Source: Streptomyces lilacinus (GTDB taxonomy: Bacteria; Actinomycetota; Actinomycetes; Streptomycetales; Streptomycetaceae). Taken from it: DNA of 6,322 bases. The notes beneath the pieces were generated by a model. That model was not told the origin of the DNA. It made no database searches and worked only from the letters and a program-made list of their open reading frames with translations. A program made the position numbers and the translations under genes. Below are positions 1 to 5,035 of the stretch, in pieces (position 1 is the first letter of the stretch; every line of letters starts with the position of its first letter). The stretch spans positions 45,936-52,257 of the forward strand of contig KL569453.1 of NCBI GenBank assembly GCA_000715685.1, given 5' to 3'.

Positions 1-696
1 ATGGTCTTCGAGACGGCCCGCCGCATCGGCTGGCTGAACGACGACGTCCACGCCGTGCAGCTGGCGTTCGGCACCGTGCTGGGCAAGGACGGCAAGCCGT
101 TCAAGACCCGTGAGGGCGAGACGGTGCGTCTGGTGGACCTGCTGGACGAGGCCATCGGCCGGGCGACGGACGTGGTGCGCGAGAAGGCCGAGAAGGTGGG
201 CCTGAGCGAGCAGGAGATCGTCGAGAACGGCCGCTACGTCGGCATCGGCGCGGTGAAGTACGCGGACCTGTCCACGTCGGCGATCCGCGACTACAAGTTC
301 GACCTGGACCAGATGGTGTCCCTGAACGGCGACACCTCCGTGTACCTGCAGTACGCGTACGCCCGTATCCGCTCGATCCTGCGCAAGGCGGGGGAGGCGA
401 AGCCGGTCGCGCACCCGGAGCTGGCGCTGGCGCCGGCGGAGCGGGCGCTGGGCCTGCACCTGGACCAGTTCGGCGAGATGCTGCACGAGGTGGCCGGGGC
501 GTACGAGCCGCACAAGCTGGCCGCGTATCTGTACCAGCTGTCGTCGCACTTCACGACGTTCTACGACCAGTGCCCGGTGCTCAAGGCGGAGGGCGAGGCG
601 GCGGTGGAGAACCGCCTCTTCCTGTGCGACCTGACGGCGCGCACGCTCCACCAGGGCATGGCCCTGCTCGGCATCCGCACGCCCGAGCGGCTCTAG
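1..696 (+). CDS. argS: Arginyl-tRNA synthetase, C-terminal part (5' end outside window)
   Basis: This is the C-terminal 231 residues of ArgRS, the class Ia cytosolic enzyme that charges tRNA-Arg with arginine using ATP. The frame is open at base 1, and the ATG there is an internal Met rather than the start, because family members are about 550-600 residues long. The visible part begins in the catalytic core. [15 protein letters not shown] (residues 28-42) matches the degenerate KMSKS-loop region typical of ArgRS, followed by [21 protein letters not shown] (about 82-91) leads into the DALR anticodon-binding helical domain, which starts near [17 protein letters not shown] (111-127) and runs to the end. 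The C-terminus, LCDLTARTL...[10 protein letters not shown], is the usual ArgRS ending. The stop is TAG at 694-696. The next gene is convergent, with a hairpin between them. The assignment is firm; the N-terminal catalytic HIGH motif is not in the window. Confidence 0.96.
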   Translation: MVFETARRIGWLNDDVHAVQLAFGTVLGKDGKPFKTREGETVRLVDLLDEAIGRATDVVREKAEKVGLSEQEIVENGRYVGIGAVKYADLSTSAIRDYKFDLDQMVSLNGDTSVYLQYAYARIRSILRKAGEAKPVAHPELALAPAERALGLHLDQFGEMLHEVAGAYEPHKLAAYLYQLSSHFTTFYDQCPVLKAEGEAAVENRLFLCDLTARTLHQGMALLGIRTPERL

Positions 697-702
697 TGCC
701 CG

Positions 703-744
703 GCCGGCGCGGGGTGGCGCGCACCGCGCTCACCCCGTGCCGGC
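703..744. terminator. GC-rich hairpin between convergent argS and HATPase gene
   Basis: The arms GCCGGCGCGGGGTG (703-716) and CACCCCGTGCCGGC (731-744) pair over 14 positions. One of these is a G-T wobble in the plus-strand transcript, which becomes an A-C mismatch in the minus-strand transcript. The loop is 14 nt. The hairpin starts 7 nt after the argS stop, and its right arm overlaps the last codons and stop of the minus-strand gene. There is no U-tract, as is common for actinobacterial terminators. It fits a shared terminator that is better paired in the argS direction. The function is inferred from position and pairing only. Confidence 0.6.
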
Positions 745-1170
745 GCCGAGTTCGAACCAGATGAGCTTGCCGACCAGCCCCTGGGGCTGGTCGCGCAGGG
801 CGAAGCCGCCCCAGCTGTCGGCGCACCACTGGACGAGCCCGAGTCCCCGGCCCTGCTCGGCTCCGCTGTCCTCGGTGTCGGGGAGGGCGACGCGGTCGAG
901 CGCGGGCAGGCGGGGGTTGGTGTCCCACACGGCGACGCGCACCCGGTCGCCCTCGCGTTTGACGCGGACGGAGGCGGGGCCGTCGGAGTAGCGGTAGGCG
1001 TTGGTGACGAGCTCCGAGGTGAGGAGCTCGGCCGTGTCGGCAAGTTCGAGGAAGCCGTGCTCCTCGAAGATGGTGCGGAGGGTGCGTCGCGCGATGCACG
1101 GCGCCATGGGGTCCGAGGGGACTTGGAGCGTGTACTCCCAGTCGTCCGTCAGTTCGGGGTCATGGCTCAT
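730..1170 (-). CDS. Stand-alone HATPase_c ATP-binding protein (anti-sigma factor/RsbW-like family)
   Basis: A 146-residue protein that is one HATPase_c (GHKL) fold with no sensor, membrane or dimerisation domain. The order is an N-terminal strand (WEYTLQVPSDPMAP, 11-24), a helix with RRTLRTIFEEHG (28-39), the N-box with ELVTNAYRYS (53-62), the G1 region VAVWDTNP (79-86), and the G2 box GRGLGLVQ (107-114), followed by a Trp-Gly region. This layout is that of the very numerous Streptomyces RsbW/SpoIIAB-like ATP-binding regulators, which bind sigma factors or anti-anti-sigma partners; some act as serine kinases. G1 reads DTNP rather than the DxGxG of histidine kinases, which is common in this subfamily. 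No STAS partner or sigma gene is visible next to it, so the target is unknown. The start chosen is ATG 1168-1170 with GGAGG at 1176-1180, five bases upstream. An in-frame upstream ATG at 1225-1227 also has a GGAGG and would add 19 residues. The stop is TGA at 730-732. Confidence 0.85.
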   Translation of the reverse strand: MSHDPELTDDWEYTLQVPSDPMAPCIARRTLRTIFEEHGFLELADTAELLTSELVTNAYRYSDGPASVRVKREGDRVRVAVWDTNPRLPALDRVALPDTEDSGAEQGRGLGLVQWCADSWGGFALRDQPQGLVGKLIWFELGAGTG

Positions 1171-1343
1171 GCACGCCTCCGTAGGGTAAGCGACCTGACA
1201 CACACGGTAGTCATGGTCCGAGTGCATACCCCGCCCCTCCGCGATTTCACCAAGACTCGACCTGTGTGGGTGACGATCGTGAACTATGCGCCCCGTCTTG
1301 CGTGAGCTGCGCAAACGCGACGGGCTCGCACGGCCGGACATGC
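1171..1343 (-). other. Upstream region of the HATPase gene, no confident promoter
   Basis: These 173 bases separate the HATPase start from the heme-operon hairpin and should hold its promoter. On the minus strand TTACCCT (1184-1190) resembles a -10 element but sits very close to the ribosome site, and no well-spaced -35 is clear. An 8-bp palindrome, ACGATCGT, lies at 1273-1280. No further gene is supported here. Confidence 0.4.
1176..1180 (-). promoter_or_regulatory. Ribosome binding site deciding the HATPase start
   Basis: On the minus strand GGAGG stands five bases before ATG 1170-1168. This supports the 146-residue form, which begins just before the first strand of the fold. A competing GGAGG at 1236-1240 lies eight bases before the in-frame ATG at 1227-1225. 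Confidence 0.6.
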
Positions 1344-1400
1344 CGATGGCGGCGTTTTCGGGGCCTTCCGCCGTAGGAGGGCCCGAAAACGCCGCCATCG
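1344..1400 (-). terminator. Long inverted repeat, probable terminator of the heme operon
   Basis: CGATGGCGGCGTTTTCGGG (1344-1362) and CCCGAAAACGCCGCCATCG (1382-1400) are perfect reverse complements over 19 bp. Pairing continues imperfectly inward (GGCCTTCC with GGAGGGC), leaving a tip loop of about six bases, GCCGTA. It lies 41 nt beyond the hemB stop and upstream of the next minus-strand gene, so it would separate the heme operon from the HATPase gene. There is no trailing U-run; instead a T4/A4 block lies inside the stem. The pairing is certain; the terminator role is inferred. Confidence 0.8.
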
Positions 1401-1413
1401 CGCAGCGTCACGG

Positions 1414-1433
1414 CGGCCGCCCGGGGGCGGCCG
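1414..1433 (-). terminator. Small GC hairpin just after hemB
   Basis: CGGCCGCC (1414-1421) pairs with GGCGGCCG (1426-1433) around a 4-nt loop, starting 8 nt after the hemB stop. It stands directly before the larger hairpin at 1344-1400 in the direction of transcription, so the two could act as tandem terminators or stabilise the 3' end of the message. Short GC-rich palindromes arise often by chance at this base composition, hence the modest confidence. Confidence 0.35.
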
Positions 1434-1441
1434 TGGGGGCG

Positions 1442-2434
1442 CTAGAGCTGCCGGGCGACCTCCGTCGCCCAGTACGTGAGAATCATGTTCGCTCCCGCGC
1501 GCTTGACGCCGGTGAGGGTCTCCATGATGGCGCGGTCGCGGTCGATCCAGCCGTTGGCGGCGGCGGCCTCGACCATCGCGTACTCGCCGGAGATCTGGTA
1601 GGCCGCGACGGGCACGTCCACGCTCTCGGCGATCTTCGCGAGGACGTCGAGGCAGGGCAGGGCCGGCTTGACCATCACCATGTCGGCGCCCTCCTCGAGG
1701 TCGAGCGCGAGCTCGCGCATCGACTCGCGGAGGTTGGCCGGGTCCTGCTGGTACGTCTTGCGGTCGCCCTTGAGGGAGGAGCCGACGGCCTCGCGGAAGG
1801 GGCCGTAGAACGCCGAGGCGTACTTGGCGGTGTAGGCGAGGATCGACACGTTCTCGTGGCCGGTCTGGTCGAGGGCGTCGCGGATGACGCCGACCTGGCC
1901 GTCCATCATGCCGCTGGGGCCCACGACGTGGACGCCGGCGTCGGCCTGGACCTGGGCCATCTCGGCGTAGCGCTCGAGGGTCGCGTCGTTGTCGACGCGG
2001 CCCTCGGCGTCGAGGACGCCGCAGTGGCCGTGGTCGGTGTACTCGTCCAGGCACAGGTCGGACATGATGACGAGCTCGTCGCCGACCTCGGCCCGCACGT
2101 CGCGGATGGCGACCTGGAGGATGCCGTCGGGGTCGGTGCCGGCGGTGCCGAGGGCGTCCTTCTCGGCGTCCTCGGGCACGCCGAACAGCATGATCCCGGC
2201 GACGCCCGCCTCGAGGGCCTCGACGGCCGCCTTGCGGAGGGTGTCGCGGGTGTGCTGGACGACGCCCGGCATGGCCGAGATCGGCACCGGCTCGCTGACG
2301 CCCTCCCGCACGAAGGCGGGAAGGATCAGGTCGGCCGGGTGCAGTCGGTGCTCGGCGACCATGCGGCGCATGGCCGGGGTGGTGCGCAGCCGCCGGGGAC
2401 GCGTCCCCGGGAAGCCGCCGTACGTGGTGCTCAA
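1442..2434 (-). CDS. hemB: Delta-aminolevulinic acid dehydratase (porphobilinogen synthase)
   Basis: This cytosolic enzyme condenses two molecules of 5-aminolevulinate to porphobilinogen, the second common step of tetrapyrrole synthesis. It has 330 residues, the usual family length, and is a complete TIM-barrel protein. The two catalytic Schiff-base lysines are visible: K204 in [14 protein letters not shown] and K256 in [10 protein letters not shown], with the 52-residue spacing seen in known enzymes. The metal-site segment is [15 protein letters not shown] (125-139). Two of the three zinc cysteines are present (C128, C138), but the middle one is Asp (D130). [13 protein letters not shown] (222-234) is also characteristic. 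The start is TTG 2434-2432, supported by GAAGGG at 2442-2447 (7-nt spacing) and by overlap with the displaced hemD stop (TTGA, 2431-2434). The stop is TAG at 1442-1444. It is the last gene of the cluster and is followed by hairpins. The adapter artefact at 2486-2503 lies upstream and does not touch this gene. Confidence 0.96.
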   Translation of the reverse strand: MSTTYGGFPGTRPRRLRTTPAMRRMVAEHRLHPADLILPAFVREGVSEPVPISAMPGVVQHTRDTLRKAAVEALEAGVAGIMLFGVPEDAEKDALGTAGTDPDGILQVAIRDVRAEVGDELVIMSDLCLDEYTDHGHCGVLDAEGRVDNDATLERYAEMAQVQADAGVHVVGPSGMMDGQVGVIRDALDQTGHENVSILAYTAKYASAFYGPFREAVGSSLKGDRKTYQQDPANLRESMRELALDLEEGADMVMVKPALPCLDVLAKIAESVDVPVAAYQISGEYAMVEAAAANGWIDRDRAIMETLTGVKRAGANMILTYWATEVARQL

Positions 2435-2485
2435 CTCCGTGCCCTTCTACGCGATCCGGGCCGCCGCTCGCTCGGGCGGGTGACT
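2431..2485 (-). other. hemD: Displaced 3' end of hemD (last 17 codons and stop)
   Basis: Reading from 2484 down to the TGA at 2433-2431 gives [17 protein letters not shown]. This basic tail is in a different frame from the rest of hemD and ends in a stop that overlaps the hemB TTG start. From memory, Streptomyces HemD proteins end in a similar Arg-rich RPSERRPG tail, so this is probably the authentic C-terminus cut off by the adapter at 2486-2503. If no other error is present, the number of genomic bases replaced by the 18-nt adapter must be 1 modulo 3. How many codons are lost cannot be read here. Confidence 0.75.
2442..2447 (-). promoter_or_regulatory. Ribosome binding site for the TTG start of hemB
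   Basis: GAAGGG on the minus strand stands seven bases before TTG 2434-2432. It lies within the last codons of hemD and supports the TTG start and translational coupling to hemD. Confidence 0.55.
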
Positions 2486-2503
2486 CTGTCTCTTATACAC
2501 ATC
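2486..2503. other. Nextera/Tn5 mosaic-end adapter left in the assembly (artefact)
   Basis: CTGTCTCTTATACACATC is identical to 18 of the 19 bases of the Tn5 mosaic end that Illumina Nextera tagmentation adds to fragments. The 19th base (T) is replaced by G at 2504. Its six-frame translations give the well-known contaminant peptides: MCIRDR and VYKRQ on the minus strand and LSLIHI on the plus strand. It is AT-rich in a very GC-rich setting and lies inside hemD, where it puts TAA (2495-2493) in frame. There is no second mosaic end, no transposase and no 9-bp target duplication, so this is not a real Tn5 insertion. It marks a chimeric or gap-joined position in the assembly. Confidence 0.96.
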
Positions 2504-4064
2504 GCCGGGCCGCGCCGAACTCCGCGAGCGCCTCGGCCAGCTTCTGCACCGAGGGCTCGGGCGACAGCACGTCCACCCGCAGGCCGTGCTCCTCCGCGGT
2601 CTTCGCGGTGGCGGGGCCGATGCAGGCGATGACGGTGACATTGTGGGGCTTGCCGGCGATGCCGACGAGGTTCCGCACGGTGGACGAGGAGGTGAACAGC
2701 ACGGCGTCGAAGCCGCCGCCCTTGATCGCCTCGCGGGTCTCGGCCGGCGGCGGCGAGGCCCGTACGGTGCGGTAGGCGGTGACGTCGTCGACCTCCCAGC
2801 CCAGCTCGATGAGGCCGGCGACCAGGGTCTCGGTGGCGATGTCGGCGCGCGGCAGGAAGACGCGGTCGATCGGGTCGAAGACCGGGTCGTAGGGCGGCCA
2901 GTCCTCCAGCAGGCCGGCGGCGGACTGCTCGCCGGACGGCACGAGGTCGGGCTTCACACCGAACTCGACCAGGGACTTGGCGGTCTGCTCGCCCACGGCC
3001 GCGACCTTGATGCCGGCGAAGGCGCGGGCGTCGAGCCCGTACTCCTCGAACTTCTCGCGCACCGCCTTGACGGCGTTGACCGAGGTGAAGGCGATCCACT
3101 CGTAGCGGCCGGTGACCAGGCCCTTGACCGCGCGCTCCATCTGCTGCGGGGTGCGCGGCGGCTCGACGGCGATGGTCGGCACCTCGCTGGGCACGGCGCC
3201 GTAGGAGCGGAGCTGGTCGGAGAGCGCGGCGGACTGCTCCTTGGTGCGGGGCACCAGGACGTTCCAGCCGAAGAGCGGCTTGGACTCGAACCAGGAGAGG
3301 GGCTCGCGCCGTTCGGGGGCGCTGCGCTCGCCGACCACGGCTATGACGGGCTGGGCGCCGTCGGCGGACGGCAGCACCTTGGCGGCCTTGAGCACCTGCT
3401 GGAGCGTGCCGAGGGTGGCGGTCCAGGTGCGCTGGCGGGTGGTGGTGCCGGCGACGGTGACGCTCATCGGGGTGTCGGGCTTGCGCCCGGCGGACACCAG
3501 CTCGCCCGCGGCCGCGACGACCCGGTCGAGGGTGGTGGAGACCACGGCGGTCACCTCGCTGGCGCCGACCTCGGCCCAGCAGGTGGCGTCGGCGGTGCGG
3601 GCGTCGACGAAGCGGACGTCGCCGCCCCGCCCGTCGCGCAGCGGCACACCGGCGTACGCGGGCACGCCGACGGCCGTGGCGACGCCCGGCACCACCTCGA
3701 AGGTGATGCCCTCGCCGGCGCAGGCCAGCATCTCCTCGGCGGCGTCGCCGTCGAGGCCGGGGTCGCCGAGCACCGCACGGACGACCCGCTTGCCGCCGCG
3801 CGCGGCCGACATGACAAGATTGGCGGTGTCCCTGAGGACGGGCACGTCCGCGGTTTTTGACGCCTCGTCAGTGATCGCCGGCATGTCCACGGTGCCGCGG
3901 GCGTGCGTACGCACCACGTCGAGCACCTGCGGATCGGCGATCAGGACGTCCGCGGCCGCCAGTGCCTCCACGGCACGCAGCGTCAGCAGACCCGGGTCTC
4001 CCGGACCGGCACCCAGGAAGGTGACGTGCCCGTGCGCGGTGTGGTTCTGGGCGGTGGGGTTCAA
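2493..4064 (-). CDS. hemD: Uroporphyrinogen-III synthase fused to a SUMT-like methyltransferase domain; 3' end broken by adapter
   Basis: The readable frame gives 523 residues, of which about 520 are genomic; the last two (CV) and the TAA come from the adapter at 2486-2503. Residues about 13-245 resemble the SAM-dependent uroporphyrinogen-III C-methyltransferase (CobA/SUMT) fold: VTFLGAGPGDPGLLTLRAVE (14-33), ADVLIAD (38-44), a degenerate GDP loop (VLGDPGLDG, 98-106), and EVVPGVATAVGVPAYAGVPL (123-142). Residues about 262-520 are the HemD domain, which inverts ring D and cyclises hydroxymethylbilane to uroporphyrinogen III: GWNVLVPRTKEQSAALSDQL (266-285), WIAFTSVNAV (323-332), VAAVGEQTA (354-362), VFLPRADIA (402-410), FTSSSTVRNL (457-466) and IACIGPATAKTA (479-490). 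The start is TTG 4064-4062, overlapping the hemC stop as TTGA, with GGGGGAG at 4073-4079 (8-nt spacing). The gene is real and probably intact in the organism; its continuation is at 2431-2485. Whether the N-terminal domain still methylates is uncertain. Confidence 0.92.
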   Translation of the reverse strand: MNPTAQNHTAHGHVTFLGAGPGDPGLLTLRAVEALAAADVLIADPQVLDVVRTHARGTVDMPAITDEASKTADVPVLRDTANLVMSAARGGKRVVRAVLGDPGLDGDAAEEMLACAGEGITFEVVPGVATAVGVPAYAGVPLRDGRGGDVRFVDARTADATCWAEVGASEVTAVVSTTLDRVVAAAGELVSAGRKPDTPMSVTVAGTTTRQRTWTATLGTLQQVLKAAKVLPSADGAQPVIAVVGERSAPERREPLSWFESKPLFGWNVLVPRTKEQSAALSDQLRSYGAVPSEVPTIAVEPPRTPQQMERAVKGLVTGRYEWIAFTSVNAVKAVREKFEEYGLDARAFAGIKVAAVGEQTAKSLVEFGVKPDLVPSGEQSAAGLLEDWPPYDPVFDPIDRVFLPRADIATETLVAGLIELGWEVDDVTAYRTVRASPPPAETREAIKGGGFDAVLFTSSSTVRNLVGIAGKPHNVTVIACIGPATAKTAEEHGLRVDVLSPEPSVQKLAEALAEFGAARRCV

Positions 4065-5035
4065 TGTGCTCGCTCCCCCATAAGACCGGCCGCACCCTTG
4101 TCGAGCATCTCGGCGGCGAGTTCGCGGCCGAGAGCAAGGGCGTCCTCCTCGGACGCGGGTACGGGACCGGTGGTGGACAGCTGCACCAGCGTGGTGCCGT
4201 CGGTCGTGCCGACGACGCCGCGCAGGCGCATTTCGGTGACAACCTGCCCCTCGACCAAGGGGTCGGCCAACGCGCCCACGGGCGCGCTGCAGCCGGCCTC
4301 CAGGGCGGCGAGCAGGGAACGCTCGGCGGTCACGGCGGCCCGGGTGTGCGGGTCGTCGAGCTCGGCGAGCTGTGCGGCGAGCGGTGCGTTGGTCGCGGCG
4401 CACTCGATCGCCAGCGCCCCCTGGCCGGGGGCGGGCAGAATCTGCTGGGTCGGCAGGAACTGGGTGACCTCGTCGATCCGGCCCAGCCGGGTCAGCCCGG
4501 CCGCGGCCAGCACCACGGCGTCCAGCTCGCCGCTCGCGACGAAGCCGAGCCGGGTGTCGACGTTGCCGCGCACGGGCACGGTCTCGATCTCCAGGCCCAG
4601 CTCGCGGGCCCAGGCGTTGAGCTGCGCCATGCGGCGCGGCGAACCGGTGCCGACGCGGGCGCCCTTCGGGAGTTCCTCGAAGGTGAGCCCGTCGCGGGCG
4701 ACCAGCACGTCGCGCGGGTCCTCGCGCGGCGGGACCGCGGCCAGGACCAGCTCGGCGGGCTGGGTGGTGGGCAGGTCCTTCAGCGAGTGCACGGCGAAGT
4801 CGATCTCGCCCGCGAGCAGCGCGTCGCGCAGCGCGGAGACGAAGACGCCGGTGCCGCCGATCTGCGCGAGGGCCTCGCGCGAGACGTCGCCGTACGTAGT
4901 GATCTCGACCAGCTCCACCGGACGGCCGGTGAGCCGCCGGACCGCCTCGGCCACCTGCCCGGACTGGGCCATGGCGAGCTGACTGCGGCGGGTGCCCAGC
5001 CGCAGCGGGCGCTGCTCGGAAGGGGTGTCTTTCAT
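4061..5035 (-). CDS. hemC: Hydroxymethylbilane synthase (porphobilinogen deaminase)
   Basis: This cytosolic enzyme polymerises four porphobilinogens into linear hydroxymethylbilane, the substrate of HemD encoded next. It has 324 residues, close to the family norm of about 310-320. All three domains are visible. LRLGTRRSQLAMAQ (11-24) is the N-terminal signature. HSLKDLPT (83-90) holds the catalytic Asp (D87). GTGSPRRMAQL (129-139) and VRGNVDTRL (155-163) carry the arginines that bind the cofactor and growing chain. PAPGQGALAIE (201-211) follows, and EAGCSAPVGA (246-255) holds C249, which attaches the dipyrromethane cofactor. The start is ATG 5035-5033, four bases overlapping the hemA stop (ATGA, 5032-5035), with GGGAG at 5041-5045. 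The stop TGA 4063-4061 overlaps the hemD TTG. No key residue is missing. Confidence 0.97.
   Translation of the reverse strand: MKDTPSEQRPLRLGTRRSQLAMAQSGQVAEAVRRLTGRPVELVEITTYGDVSREALAQIGGTGVFVSALRDALLAGEIDFAVHSLKDLPTTQPAELVLAAVPPREDPRDVLVARDGLTFEELPKGARVGTGSPRRMAQLNAWARELGLEIETVPVRGNVDTRLGFVASGELDAVVLAAAGLTRLGRIDEVTQFLPTQQILPAPGQGALAIECAATNAPLAAQLAELDDPHTRAAVTAERSLLAALEAGCSAPVGALADPLVEGQVVTEMRLRGVVGTTDGTTLVQLSTTGPVPASEEDALALGRELAAEMLDKGAAGLMGERAH
4073..4079 (-). promoter_or_regulatory. Ribosome binding site for the TTG start of hemD
   Basis: GGGGGAG on the minus strand, eight bases before TTG 4064-4062 and inside the final codons of hemC. No ATG or GTG lies in frame between hemC's end and the GAGPGD motif, so this site and the TTGA overlap fix the start. 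Confidence 0.6.

Noticed and set aside
1..696. argS fragment as a complete 231-residue protein
   Set aside because: It begins in the middle of the catalytic core and lacks the HIGH motif; the ATG at base 1 is an internal Met.
1184..1214. Possible promoter of the HATPase gene (TTACCCT as -10, ATGACT-like -35)
   Set aside because: The spacing is about 19-20 bases, the match to -35 is weak, and transcription would start almost on the ribosome site. It is not strong enough to list as a promoter.
1270..1283. Palindrome GTGACGATCGTGAA as an operator or BldD/Rex-like site
   Set aside because: Only the central 8 bp are symmetric, and it does not match the Rex TTGTGAA...TTCACAA pattern or a BldD box. 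Short palindromes are common by chance.
2486..2503. Remnant of a genuine Tn5/IS50 insertion
   Set aside because: Only one 18-nt mosaic end is present, with no IS50 sequence, no opposite end and no 9-bp target duplication. A library adapter explains it better.
1286..2632. Long plus-strand open frame opposite hemB (448 codons)
   Set aside because: It is antisense to a complete, motif-rich hemB, has Gly/Ala/Val/Asp-rich low-complexity composition, shows no recognisable domain, and runs through the adapter. Long shadow frames are expected in very GC-rich DNA.
2586..3860. Plus-strand open frame opposite hemD (424 codons)
   Set aside because: It is a shadow of the hemD coding strand with Gly-rich translation and no domain; hemD motifs on the other strand explain the sequence.
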